From positions 80,603,592 to 80,667,591 of the forward strand of contig NC_092345.1 of NCBI RefSeq assembly GCF_963676685.1: a stretch of 64,000 nt of DNA. The letters are read 5' to 3'. This document shows, piece by piece, positions 14,001-29,000 of the stretch; position 1 is the stretch's first letter; each line of letters starts with the position of its first letter. The notes under the pieces were generated by a model. That model was not told the DNA's origin, did no database searches, and saw only the letters and a list, made by a program, of their open reading frames with translations. The stretch comes from Mytilus edulis (lineage: Eukaryota > Mollusca > Bivalvia > Mytilida > Mytilidae). Made by a program: the position numbers and the translations under genes.

Positions 14001-17000
14001 GTGGCTTCTTTTCGGCGTATTGCGTTTTCCGCTAATTTTTCAAAGTCCCAATACTACATTTCCGGAAATTTGAAGTATACGTTTCCGCCATTTGTATTTA
14101 TTACTTTTCCGGAAATTTACCTGGTAAATTGTAAATATTTGAATATATATTAGATAAATTATTTATTTATTTATTTAATAAAGAAAAGGTTTTGATCTTA
14201 TATCTACAATATACTAGAACTAGATATAACCTAGGTAGTTCATATTGACTTAAAATGTGCAATGCATACTGCTGTTGCGAAAAAAAATCCTGCTGCTACA
14301 ATCAGTTGTTACAGATTTCATTTAGGACAAAGTTGGTGGCGTAAAATTCAGTCGTTTGGTCTGAGTGCCGATTACAAAGACATAGATTCAGATTTTGGTA
14401 AATGGCTAACACATTTCTTTGGTTTGGCTTACTACCATCCTAACATTTTTGTCTTTGTCGATGTGTTATTGAAACTGCAAACAACATCATACATAAAGAT
14501 GAAAACTCTAACTGTAAAACATATGAAAAGCAGAAGATGGACTTCCTTCTTGAACAAAATACAAAATTTGTAAACGGTGAATGTAGTACAGTAACTGTGG
14601 ACTTTGTACAACTTGTTGGCTACAAATATTATGCCAGAACTGACTTATGAACTTATGATATATCTGATTAGTTCTGACTTTTGAAAATATGTTTTCATAT
14701 GTTTTCAAACATTTTACTTGCATGTTATGATGACCTTTAACTTAATAAATATTTATTTTTTATTATGGCTTTGCTTTCGTTCAACATGTATTCCTTAATT
14801 ATTTGCGGAAAAGTAATAATTTATTTTTTCCGGAAAGTAAGATATTTATTTGCGGAAAGGTAGACTTTTTTATTTGGAAACGTCATCTTTTTTTCACGGA
14901 AAAGTAATGCCAATTTGCGGAAACATAAAACGCCGTTCTTTTCAACATTCAGAGTTGTAAAATAATCTTTTTTTTTTAATTTAATTCTTTCGAATATAAA
15001 TAAACTTTCTTTATAAAGTAGCCACTTAAAAAAAGCCTCTAAACAACCTAAATGTGAAGTGTATGTATTCGAAATGAAATACTATATATCCATAAATATG
15101 TAAAGTTGTATTGTGGTCCGACACCATTGAGCATTGTGCATTTAAATATGAAGGCTTGCTTTTGTACTTTATAAATTATAAAAATCCTTCTATAAAGATT
15201 CCTATAGGTTAGACACCAAGGAACCAGTCAAAAACTTATTTAAATCAACTTTTTTCCCACATCTAATGATGTTTTTTTTAAATTTCAATGATCAAATAAA
15301 AGGTTGTTTACTCTTGAAAATTCAACCAGTACATTCTTTGGAAGATGTTATTGTGGATATGCTATAATACAGTGAAATTACTAAAATTAAGACATTTTTT
15401 TAATGAAATGACTTGACTATTACTTAAATGAATAGTTATAATTATGTTAAAATGTATGGTGCTTGAAAGGGGGAATTGTTATCATTTTGCTGCGATAAAT
15501 ATGATCGTGATATTCAAATAAGATAAAGAATTAATCATGTCTGAAGCCTGGATTTCTATTTTCATTTTTGTTGCAATATAAGATCACAATTACTTTGGTG
15601 ACAGATTAGTGAACATCTGACAGTAAATGTACTGGACCACTAGCCAACTAGTATCTATCACTTCCATTAACAAACCTGAGATTTATACTCTTCAACAAGA
15701 TTTTCATATTGTTTCAGATTTCCTCGTAGTTGTACCAACTCTTCATCAGCTTGTCGAAATTTGGCTTCAATAGTAGCGATCGATGACTGCAAAATACAGG
15801 ATATCATATGGCTTATTGCATAAAATTTCTAAATACATTAAAACATACACAATGAAAGATTGAAGAAGTATGACAGCAGTTTTCAAAACTTTTTCGAATG
15901 GCATTTTATAACCCTCATGATATTTCTTCTCCAAGATTTCAGACTAACTGGTCGCATTTTAAAACAATAATTCCATAACTAATTTTTGATTGGAATTATT
16001 GTTATAAACAACTGCAGTTTTAGGGAAAAGAAATAAAAAACTGCTGGACCATATTGGGTATCAAAACACAAAATCTGAAGGTAATCAATAGCAAGAAAAC
16101 TTGGAAATGACATTCAGATGCCAATCTTTGTAAAATTGCCTCAAACAACAGTGAAGACCTTTGAAAAAAGTTTACTATGGATAACATATGCAGATGGGCA
16201 TCGAATTATGGTAATATGATAAACATGCTTATATATACACACAGCAAGAACTTGCATGCTTAAATATTCTTGAGAATTAAGAATGCTGTCCTAGGTACAC
16301 ACTCTCTTACTGACAATTTGATTTCAAGAAATATTAGAGAAAGATACTTTGAGCTAAGCAATTCTGATACCTATGAGAGGCATGCAAAGATACAGATTGT
16401 TTAATGATGTTGTATTAACAGTTTTTTTGCTTACTATATGTTAACTATATTTACTAACACTACAAAATCAAAAATATTCTATACCCCCAAACAAATCTAT
16501 GTCGTCTCAAAGCATAAAGATTATATGAAAAGTTATTTTATTTATAAATATATTTATTAATAAAGGATCTCATTTTTACAAAGAAAAAGAACTACAGTGG
16601 AAGTTTAGTATAGATATTTCATAATCCATCAAACAAAGCTGATTGGTCAAGTGAAAGTAGATGTAAATAAGTAATATAATCGACAATAAACTGGACTAGT
16701 TATCTACAGAATGAGAAACGCAGGTTCACAGATAAAAAAGATACAAAATAAAGGAAAAATAACATGCTAGTACCTTATTAAATCTTTTCTGAAATCAGAT
16801 TAACTCAACTTTAAATTTATCAGGGATTTATCAATATATAACTATTTACAAAAATAACTTGACTTGTTTGAACATTAAAAAAGACAGTGGTCTGTCGGTA
16901 CTCATGAGGTATTTACCTAACAATTTTACTCCTTAACCAAAGCACTCACAAATTTGAACATGAACCTGTTACTCACAATGTTGTGTTAAGCATACCTAAG

Positions 17001-20000
17001 TCTTAATTTAAAGAATCAGAAAATAGGAAGTAGAAGTCCGGCATATCCAACATTTATTCACACATTACAACTCTCCACTCTCAAGCTGCTGACTAAGTCA
17101 TTCTGTTATCAAGTAGTTGTTGAGACAATTGTAAGGAAAACAAATCACTATGTTGAAAAATTTAAAGCATTCGCAAACAGGAAGTATGTGTCCCACAGAT
17201 TCAAAAAGGGCTCTCCCATTACAACTCCTCATTTTCAAGCTGATGAACAAATATGAAATTTAGACACTGTTCCATTTGGAAGTACTGGAGAATTGTGTAA
17301 GGTCCATTAAACATATTGAAAGTATTTGCAACAGGAAACAGCTTTGTTTTAACATTAAAACTCATCAATGTCAAGTTGCTGAACAAATTTTCAAGTTTTA
17401 CTATTATGAGGTTCTGAAGAAAATAGTGATTGAAATATTTGTAGTACAAATGTACTGATGAGGAAACAGCCCCCATGTTTTGGAGAATATAAATGTTTTT
17501 GGGTTCAAGTGTGCTGTGACCATCATATTTTTTAATATAAAATACTAATGTAAAGTTCGATTATTTTGGCTGGTTCACATAATATGCAGTCTATACATTA
17601 CGATTTTTTTTTTAAATTGTTTTGGATTGATGATTGTCGAGAATTGGTTACATAACTAATATTTGACATTTTTAACAACATCATAGGAATAATTTCTTAA
17701 AAGTGTCTTCCAGATAAAACTGCCTATATATAAAACTTGATTTTAACAGCATTTCTTTAAATTTTCTTTTATCTCTTAGCAAAACCTTAAATAAAACATA
17801 AACTAATGCTTTCAATGGTTTATAATTTTGAATACACTGCCATTAAAAGAAATTTATTCCTCTACAAATATGCTTTTAATTTCCACTTAATTTTACCTTC
17901 AACTTCTCATTATCTGCCTTGAGATATGCAACTTCTTGTTGTTTTTCTCTTAATTCTACAACAATGGTATCTGTGTGTGATTTAGATGAGTGTTCTACTC
18001 TGTCCATTAGGGCTTCTACTTCTCCAAGTCTCCTAAAATTTTAAAAAGCATCAACATTCAATTTTAAGAACCAATATATGAAAATATAGTGGTAGCTGAA
18101 TGATCTAAACATCTGTGAAACATGAACAGAAATCCTTGTATGAACAAGAAAACTATACACAAATATCATCAGTATATAAAATGGAATATCATAGTTTTGA
18201 TGTCAATAATCAGGTAAACAACAGAACAGCATGTAAGATAAATAACAATGTCTTTGTTTGTTTTACATAACATTAAAATTTCAAACATATTAAAGGATAA
18301 ACATGAACAAGTTAACAATTTGAGTTTCAACCGATACATCAAGTCACCTAGAAATTTCAGTCTTTTCTTCATATCTCTCCATAAAACTGTGGAAGGCCCT
18401 AGAAATAATATTCAATGGCATAATAGCCTATTCTAATTTCTTGTTTGCCATTGTCAAGATCAATGCTATCTTAGACAAGTTGGTAGTTTGCTAGATGTCA
18501 TCAAATTGAAATAAGATAAGATAGATAAGATAAGATATTTTATTTTCCAATTATGGGCCCCAAAGGGCATTAACATTACAACATCAATAATTTTTTCATA
18601 ATACAATACAAACAATGAGATAAAAAAAAAAAAAAAAAGGTCCGGTCATTGTCGATGTTGGTCCTGTCAATCAGCGATGGTCATGTCACGTTTTCGAAAG
18701 TTTTTGAAAATAAATCTATAATTTTTATAACATTTTGGTTTCAAAATATGACATACCATTTTATATTTCAAATCTGAAATAATTCCTTTGAAAAACAAAA
18801 AAGTTATTAGCAATTTGATTTGGTCCTGTCATTCTCGATGTTGGTCCTGTCATTATCAGAGTTGGTCATGTCACGTTTTCTAAAGTTTCTTACAAAACTT
18901 TTTAATTTTTTTCTTAAATCTATTTATCAAATGGTGAAATCTTATTATATTTCAAATTTGAGATCAATCCTTTGAGAAATGAAAAAGTTATTAGCATTTT
19001 TCATTTGGTCCTGTCATTCGGTCCTGTCATTCGGTCCAGTCATTAGTGTAACCCAAAGAAAGATAACTCATGTTTGCACTGTTTTGAGCGGGAAACATAA
19101 AAGATGTATTCCGATCCCGGTAAAACGGGACTCGTCGTCAGTTGTCTGAAGCGTGAATCCCGGTAAACCGGGACTCATCGGCGAAAGGGTTAAATCAAGC
19201 ATATAATTTACACAGATTTTACTATAATTGTATTTATACCACAAACCATTAAGCATTAATTAGTTGGGACACAAACACTTTCTGTTAAAAGATGCAAACA
19301 AATCTTGTGAATCAACATTATCTGTGAAAAGCAGTGCAACAAAAAGCATTAAACATATAGAGGAATGTGTGAGATTAATTCACTTCTGCTGATGACAAAA
19401 ATCTGCATATTGTTTTTTCTTATTCTAAAAATGCATCTAATTAAAAATGTATTCTAAAAAAATATGCAAGCTTATTTTGACTTGCTTTTTTACAAATAAA
19501 AAAAATCGGTTTAATGTGCAGATTCATCCATAAGACAGAATACAAAATACTGTAAGCCGACTTATTTTCACAAGAAGCTATTTATGCGACATTTTGCAGT
19601 TCAATTATAACAGGAATTAAAAATGACAAGAATGGAAATGTCTGCTAGAAAACACTTGACACCACAGTAAACCACATGGAAATAACTTGGCTTACAATAG
19701 GTATTTTGACAGAATACAATACATAAAGCCATAGGTTATAAAGTGCAGTGCTTATGAAAGAAAAACAAAACAGTTTTGCTACTACATGAAAAATGATTAA
19801 TGAAAAGTATATGAAGTGTTTTTATTTTAATTCAATGTTTAAAGAATTTTATTTAAACATTGCCTCTTAATTTCCTGAGTGGTATTTCTAACCTAACATC
19901 TATACATCTTTGTTCAGAACTAGTTGTACCATAAACTACTACAATTATTACTACAGGGAAAGGAAGGTTTAAATGAATAGTTATTAAAAGAGAGTCTATC

Positions 20001-23000
20001 CTAATGCAATCTTATTTGTATAGGTTAAATTATCAAGCATCAATAGCAAGACCATCTAAATACTGAATAGCTTAAAGCAGATATTGTAAATTTCAGTTGT
20101 TACTCCAGGTTTATCTAAATACTGAATAGCTTGAAGCAGATATTGTAAAGTTAAGATGTAACTCCAGATTCACACAAATCTCAAAAAAGTTGTGCATCAC
20201 TTACGTCTTTAGAGCGGAATTCTCTGCCAATATTTGTGATTTTTCTTTGCAGACTTTATCATATCGTGGGTGGATCTGTTCAAGTTGAGAGCGTAACTCC
20301 TCGTGATGTGCATCTTTTTCCAAAAGTTGAGAATTTAGCTGTTCAAGAGCATCATGACTTTTTGTTGCCCTCTGTTTCTGAACTCTAAATATGAAAATGA
20401 TGAAATCCATTGTAAGGATTTATGCAAGCCATTCATTGGAGTATCAGATGATAAAATAAGAGTTAGTGACTAGCCAGAAGCATACAACATTGTTTCGGTT
20501 TTATTCCCCAAAATGATTGGTAACTTATGTTTGTATGAGAATTTGATAAGACTCTGTGAAAATATTTTAAATGAGTTTAATGAAAATGTTAGTAATTTAC
20601 CACATCCTAATGAACTGAAACCAACCATGCATGTTACATCAATCCCAATCTTCTGTTACTGTATCATACTTCACCAAATGATTATAATGTAAATATCCAA
20701 AACCAAATGATAAATATATTAGTCCATATGATTTACAAGTTTAGTTTTATACATCACATCACCCTTTAGACTTGCTTGCACAAAGTTAAAGGATAGAGCC
20801 TTCAACGTCCTGCTTTTCACACTAGTATTTGTCATGTGAAAAAATGACTGACTATTAGCATTTACTGCCTTATTTCTATATTTGATTTTCCACTTTTTGA
20901 GTTATTCTAATCTTGAATGTAAAAAAATGCATAAATTTTTCAAATACTGATGGAAGTTTAAAAAAAACTGGTCTAAACAAGAAAAATGCAAGGGAGGTAA
21001 TTGGGAATAACTGGTCAGGTGAAGGTATCTAGTGATGGAAGGATCATGCACACTATTTATTATATATTATTAACCTTGTAGCCTTCTTCAAAGCTTCCTT
21101 ATCTCTCTCTGCTTTATCTTTAGCTTTAGCCAACATCTCTGTCAAATGTTCTATTTCTATCTTATCTTGTGCTCTTGAACTTTCAACAGTCTGAAAAATA
21201 AAATCTTAAGTAAATTATATATTTCACATAAACCTCCCAGTGAGTGAGTGTTTCCTTTTGTTATAGTTTAAAAGGACACTTACTCTAAAGACATTAAACT
21301 AATCTGCAAAAAATATCAACATGTTATTTCAATCAATTCAATGCATATTACATTGAACAAATATTACTGTGGCTACCATAGATAGATTTCTGAGGAAGTA
21401 AACTCATGTTGAGGCTGCTTTCATAATTAACTGTTATTTATTATATATTTTGGCAGCTTGCAAACAGTATAAAACTTAATCTTTTAACAAAACTGATGAA
21501 CCATAAAATAGGGGCCGTCTTATATAGTCGTCTTATAGCATGTATTCGGATCCCTACAAAGTTTAATAGTTCTAATATCATGAATATGTACCGATTATCA
21601 GGTTATCTGCATGTTGATATTGTAAAATATCAGCTGCGAGACATAATATGAAGCTTTTTGTCGAGTGAGCGTAGCGAACGAGATCAAAAAGCCTTCATAT
21701 AATGTCAAGCAGCTGATATTTTACAATATCAATATGCAGATAATCTGATAATCGATTTATCAGGCTATATTTGCATGTTTCAGAAGTGTTTTCTTTGTTT
21801 CACCAGCACACAAAAGATGACTTGATAAGTTCGGGTCAAAGTTATTAACATCGGTTCAAACATTATGACGTCGCTGATATGTCCGGGTCAAAGTTATTAA
21901 GGCCGGGTCAACGTATTTGATGTCAAAGGAACATGATACGGAATAATATTAAGAGCTGAACAGAGTGATATAGACAGTGGGACGACCGATAAGAGGAGGT
22001 AACACTCATGAATGTCAAGTGTATTCCAAATAATTTTCCTTAAATTAAGTAGAGGTGAAATAAAAATGAGCAAAATATATTATCTGCACAACACAAGTAT
22101 TAGGTTTTTATCATACACAGATACATGTGTAAACAAAGATAAAGAAAAAATACTGGTAGACATATTTTAAACAAATTATAGTCGATGATAAAACTCATGC
22201 TGCACCAAAGCTCTAATATGCCAAACTAAGCAACTAAGCAAGAAAATAGTGCTATCATAATAAATTAATTACAAATATAAAATGAAAGGCGAAACATGTT
22301 ATCTTCCTCGTTGCGATCTTATAATACTTGAAATAAAATCAAACAAAAATAATGTTCAAAATTTACCTTGAGTAATTTGTACCATAAAACTTAACAAAAC
22401 AACTTACCCTAACTTGTACGGCCATTCTGTTACAATCAGCCTCTTTCTGACGTAATTGTTTTTGTAAGTGTGCTCGTGTTTGTTCAATGGAATGCTGTAG
22501 TCCTGAGAGGGTAGCCACCTCTTCCTACATAACACATTAGGAATTATTTTTATTTTTAAAATGTTATTTCTTCATCTTTTCTATTTACTATATACTAAAA
22601 GTTATTACATAGTGTAATGGTGGGGGCCTAGCTTATACATTTATCAAATACAATATGTATACATATATATTTAAAAATTCTATGAACTTAATATTTTAAT
22701 TAGTGACAACAATGTTCCCATTTTGGGGAAAAAGTATAAATTTCTCAACAGTAATTTCCTGATACAATTGGCATGCATAAATTGCATAACACTTTTAAGA
22801 ACTAAGTCACTGAAGCATAACTAAGATGGAGCCTCATATATTGCACACAATTATGAGTTCTCATTTTTAAATGTACCTTATCAGAAAACTTAACATTTAC
22901 AACAAAGCTGGCAATGCAAAGCTAAGCCTTAAAACAAACTGCTTATAAGTTTTAGACAGTTCCTGACCAAAACAATTTCAAGTATTCAAATAGCAATGTA

Positions 23001-26000
23001 TTTTCAAATTAGACCCTTTTAACATCTTCTTCATTCATCAGCTATCTTAAAACATTTTAAAAAGCAGCTTCAATTAACAAATTAGTCTTGGTTTTAGGTT
23101 TCAGACTTTCAAACCTAATGTTAATAGGCAATTCAAGAATAAACCAGTTTAACAAATAACATCCATTAAAGTTACATTCATTGTCCACAAGTTTAAATGG
23201 AAAAATTATTTAGTAAATGTTATTTGAAAGGACCACTGAAATGTTTTACAGCCACTGGTTTGAAGTCTAAGTAAAACTAAATGGGATATGTTTCATGTTT
23301 TTTAAGATTTTGCATGCAAAACTAAAATAATAAAACAAATATATACTTCTATATTCTTTTCATTTATAACAGATAGGTTTTTCCTAAATTATTGTGTGAT
23401 TAATATAAAATAATCACAGGGTCTCATTTTTATATTTCTTCTCTAATGATGTGTATGTTTAAATGAAACAACCTGAAACAGTGAGTCTGTAAAATATGCT
23501 TAGTACTTACATCATTATCTTTAATCTTGGTCTAATAAATGTAATCTCATATTAAGCATCCTTAGGAAAATTCAGTATTGGGCGCACATGACTTGAATTA
23601 AAATGAATATCTATAGATAATTTTCTTTTTATTAAAACTCCTTTAATAAATTCTGACCTACAGAAACTGTTTTAAAACTAATTCTAGCAGAATGATAGCA
23701 ATTGTCTACATGTGAAGTACTAGAACTAAAAGATTCACTAGCAAAACATAAACATATCAACTACATACCCGCTGAGCTGACATTTGACCTCTTAACTCTC
23801 TAATATGTCTGTCTCTGTCCTCCAACTCTATATGGATTCTCTGTAAAAAAAAATATACATCTAATTCTAATACACATTAAACTGTTCAGTCCATATCATC
23901 ATATTCATCTATCAATAGAACTTACATAATTTTGAAATGATTGAATAATTTTACTAATTCTGCTATTGTACATGTAAAATCAAAATATTACTTTTACAGT
24001 TAAGTGGGATGGAAACTACATCATTTCATATCAGGCTGGCATTTAAGCATCATAATTTTCATTTTATTTGTCCTTAAGAATATTGACCAATGCATGATTC
24101 AACATTAATTTACCTCATTTCTTCTATCAGAATCAGCTAGTTTCTTCAGTAGAACATCCCTTTGTTCTCCAAGCCTGATAGCAGCTGCCTCATATTCATG
24201 TTGTTCTCTTAGTATTCTCCTCAAGGCTTTATTTGTAGCCTCAAAGTCTGCCATCTTTTCCATTAAAAGATCTTTGTGTCTGGAAAGTCTAGTGCTGTCA
24301 GTAGATGAAATTCGGTTTTCCTGATATTCGAAATTTTTTTTATTAAAACAAATGAAATGAAATGAAATACAATTATGTGTCATCATATTGAATGATTTTA
24401 AAAAGAGGCTTCCTAAAATTCCTAAAATTAACAATCTTTAACCCCCCCCCCCCTAATTTATAAAGGAGTTGGTTCACCAATGGTTAAAATGGCCCTATGA
24501 TTTAGAGTTGTCTTTTATCTGGACAAAATTCTACAATGGTTACATAGAAATAGTTGTTATATTTAACTAGTAATACACAACAACTTTTTTTGTCATATCA
24601 CATTATAAATTATGTAGTTATGATGTCTAAACTTGGCATTATTTATGTTGTAATTATTTATGTTGTATAATGTCAGTTTTTGTCCAATATTCATAATCCA
24701 TTTAAGTTTTTAGCATAGTTAACTTTGGCTGCAACCCTTGATCGAGAAAACTTTCCTTTCTATGATATCTATAATGAACCGTTGCACTTTTTGTTCACAG
24801 AACAATTTTGGATCATAGGTGTTTGGCAAAGGATTTTCAGTGGCATTTAGGCTTGAAAATGCACAAAATCTTTGTTATGTTCTAACTATACTAGTTCAAA
24901 AGTAAAATAATGTGTATAATATCCGAAAAATGTTTCATTATTATTTTAAAGATTAATAACTAATAAATTACACTTGTTTGTTCATGACTCACTAGTGATT
25001 TCGTCATGATTAGTTAGCTGTAATAGCTACTGATTAGCAACCAATCAAAATTAAAAGTTTCACTATGAAAGTGTGTACCTCTCTGAGTCTTCTGAGAGCA
25101 TCTCTTAACTCTCCTATCTGTTTTACTGCTGCCTGCCCATCCATTTCTGTCTCAATTAATTTCTTCATCAGCCTTTCTCTCTCACTACCTAATATTTCTG
25201 TATCATATCTGTGGAATAAAAATATTTATTTACAAAATTTAATTAAGCTTGGTCCATTTCAGAAATTATATGTGACAGGACTACTATCAAAGTATCAACC
25301 CAAATACATATTTATTATTAATGCTTTACTAATTTTCACTTATATTAGAAGAACATAAGAATTTGCTAAACTTTTTTTCTGGTTCAGATATAGGGCTAGC
25401 AACAAAATGCCAACAATGTAATCCAAACTACTCAAAACTGGTTCTTAAGTTATGTTTTGGATGACAAAATATACCAGGTTAAACTGAAAACAGTGTACTT
25501 TGATTAAATCAACTACCAACTGTCACAAGCGTGTATCACAATGACACGTTTTTGTACAAAACAATCAAACAATAGGTCTTAAAATGGGTTGTTAAAGTCT
25601 GCATATAACCCAATTGAACTTTTATATTTCATTCTAATATGACATGCTTCTTTCGCTTTGAGAATAAACCCATGCTCTAAATCCAATAAAGTTTGTTTGC
25701 ACATGCGTATATTGACTGCAAAATAAAGAATTTTATCAAATTGGCATGCATTTAATATATTTCATTAACTTAAAGCAATGCCAAACTCTTAAATAATGCA
25801 CATGTTGTTACTAATTCATTTATCATGTCTGCAATGTGGTGCAATTCCAAATTGACATATTTGACCTAGATATGACAACCGTTCATGCAGCCTGTTTAAA
25901 ACCCCTCCCTCTGAAAAATCAGATTGACAGTTGTTTGCTTGTCTACAAACAAACAAGGGAGGTTCACTGAATAGCCTTCACAAATGCTCTACACTTATAC

Positions 26001-29000
26001 CCATGGGACATAGAAATGACTAAATTAGAATTGAAATAATTGATGCAAGCTATACTTTATTGTAGTTTTAACATGGGTAGGCATTATATTCATGTTATTT
26101 CAGCACTCACTATGGCTCGGGCAAAAATAATCACGAATATAATGCCTACCCATGTTTAAACTACAATAAAGTATAACTTGCATCAATTATTTCTAAACTA
26201 AACACTTAGGCCACACCAATTTGATTCCTTGTTTGACGGACCCGCCCGCACCTATTTTTTTCAAAACAGAATTTTTTTATTTTTTTTTATATTCCCGCTT
26301 CCCGCATCCGGAAATGTAATCATGTCCATTTCCCACATCGTTTTTTTTTTGTAAACATTATAAAAAGATATCAACATTTGTTTTTAAAATCACAGTCTAA
26401 CCTTTATATAACGATTTTAAACATAAAAGCACGCCCAGCACACTTTGTAAATATCTGTGAGAATATTTGTTTCAGCATGAAACCTACTTATCCAAAACGG
26501 GAGTGCTCCGATCAAGGATTTGTATCTCCGATATAAATCTATATCAGCGGAAATACTGGAGTAAAGAACAAAAAATTGGTTACTTTCCCCCTTACTTATA
26601 TTCCCTATCAAAACATGTTTGTTGTTAGAATTAAGTACAAAGAACTTCTGAAGGATTTGCCTTCAACTGCAATTATATTGTATGCTAGCGAAACAAAACT
26701 ATCCATAGCCTCTGCATGTTTATGCACCTGTACTGATTGATTGAGGGCCTGTCGTTCAGCAGTTATCGTTTGGTAATTTGTTCATTTGTATTTTCCCGTT
26801 TGGATATACATGATATATAAATTAGATCGTTGGTTTTCCTGTTCGAATTGTGTACGCTAATAATTTTGGGTCCTTTATAGCCTGCTGTTTGGTCTGTATC
26901 AAAGCCCTGTGTAAAAGGCCGTACTTTGACCTGTGTTTGTTATTTATATCAGGTTGAGAACAACCCTCCCTCAGACAACATGGTCAAGGGGTCATTTTAC
27001 TGATGTAGAAAAGAAAATAGAAATACCATTGTATTTTGTACTCAAAAAGAGGAGAGGTACATCATATTTTAAACAACTTTTTCTAAAAGAGGGGTCCACT
27101 TTATATTTTGAATAATGTTAAACTGTTAAAGTAAATGTTTTAACATGGTTAAAGTCCAGGAATATTACAAAATTCTTGGACATGTTTTGACCATTTAATA
27201 CCAGATAGATATATAGTTCTTTGAGAAAATATGAGCCCTTTTGTACAAACAAATATATTATAACTTATATTGATCCCTCATAAAACATGTAGAAGGAATA
27301 TTAAGAAGTTGTCCCCAAACTGATTATGACTTGGATGGAGAATTGTCTCATTTTCAGTCACACATACATGTCATACATAGACCAGATTTAATTATTTCTT
27401 GGTGAACAGAGAAAAAATACTTCAGAAATTAAAGAAATGTCAAACTACAAGTGATAAATCAAGCTTTAATATTGTCAAAACCTACTATTTTATGTTTACA
27501 AAAAAAAATTATAATCGCTCGCCTCTACTTTTCAAGCTTCGCCTCAAAAATTTGCAAATTAAATATTTTTTTATTTAAATTTTCAAATCGCTCGCTCGCC
27601 CCAAATTTTGAAGTCCAAAAATCCGTAGAACAAGAAATTAAATTGGTGTGGCCTTATATTCCTAGTTCTCCTGAATCATCAATATTTACCAAGTGCACAA
27701 CTAAATAAACAACTTATAACACAAAAATTTTCTATTTTTAAAAGCAATAAGATTTATCTTAATCTGCTTATTGGTTCTATTTTACTTCACCTTGCTTCGT
27801 CTTTTTCGTCTGCTAATAATTCTACACTCTTCCTCAAAAGTCTATTCTCTCTTTCTGTTAGGGTCAACTCATCCATTGTTTTGTCTAGTTCTCTGGATTG
27901 TTCAGCCATCACATGTTTGGATGCCTCTAACATATCTTCTCTTTCTTCTAGTTCTTTATATGTGTGTTGTAGCTCTACCTGCAAAAGTGTCAAAAGAACC
28001 TTTACTAAAGTTCAAGTTAATCGACAACTATGTAATGCTATCATTTTGGAAAGTAATAATATGCTGCCACTTAATTACATTAATGCTACAGCACTATTTT
28101 CAAGAAAGTTAAGTTGATTTAATTTTTTTCATCTTTCTTAAATCTATGTTTTCAACCTTTAAACATAGAGACATTGAGTGATTAAATGAAAATTCAATTC
28201 AAAATACAATTTTCTTCAAACAAACAAAAATGTTTACCAAAATGTTGACATTAACACCACAGAACACATAAGCCACACGTTCAAACCAAAACCTCTTATA
28301 GCTATGAATATAATTTAGCTTTTCGTAAATGCAAACAACATTCTAGATAAGTTTTTATCAATATTCGTTCATTCTAATTAAGAGGTTAGAAGTTACATAA
28401 CAAAATGAATTCAATATAATGCACTGAACAAATCTTTATTTGTTAATCATATCTTTTTAAAAATAACGGAGCTGAATTAGTTACTTTTATTTTACCCTTA
28501 TTTAAAGTTTAAAGAAATTCATCTCAGAGTTTGAGTTGCACTTACTTAATTCATGGATAATAAACATGATGAGATAGGGGGATTGACATAACGATGGATA
28601 GGCAGACAAATAAACAGGACCAATCACTTAAATCTTATCCATACCCAGTCATGGTAGTCAGCATAATTTTATTATTTCCAAAACAGTTGGGTCTAATACA
28701 AGTAAAATAAAGGGATACCTTAACACGTTAATTAGTCTAGCAAGATATGACCACAAAACGTCAACTCACTTAATTACCTACCAGTTTAACAAACGCAAAT
28801 ATGAACAAATTAATTTGAAACTATCTTTCACCCTCATTTCTGATAAATGAACCATTTAAAAGTTATGACAAGAGAAAAAGTTTTGCATTCTGTTAAATCA
28901 AAAGAAGGTTTTCTCAAGCTCAAAAACATTTCTATTAAATAGTTATTAAACGATGAATTCCACATCAAAACAACACTAGCTTTACCCTTCGTTTTCCTTT

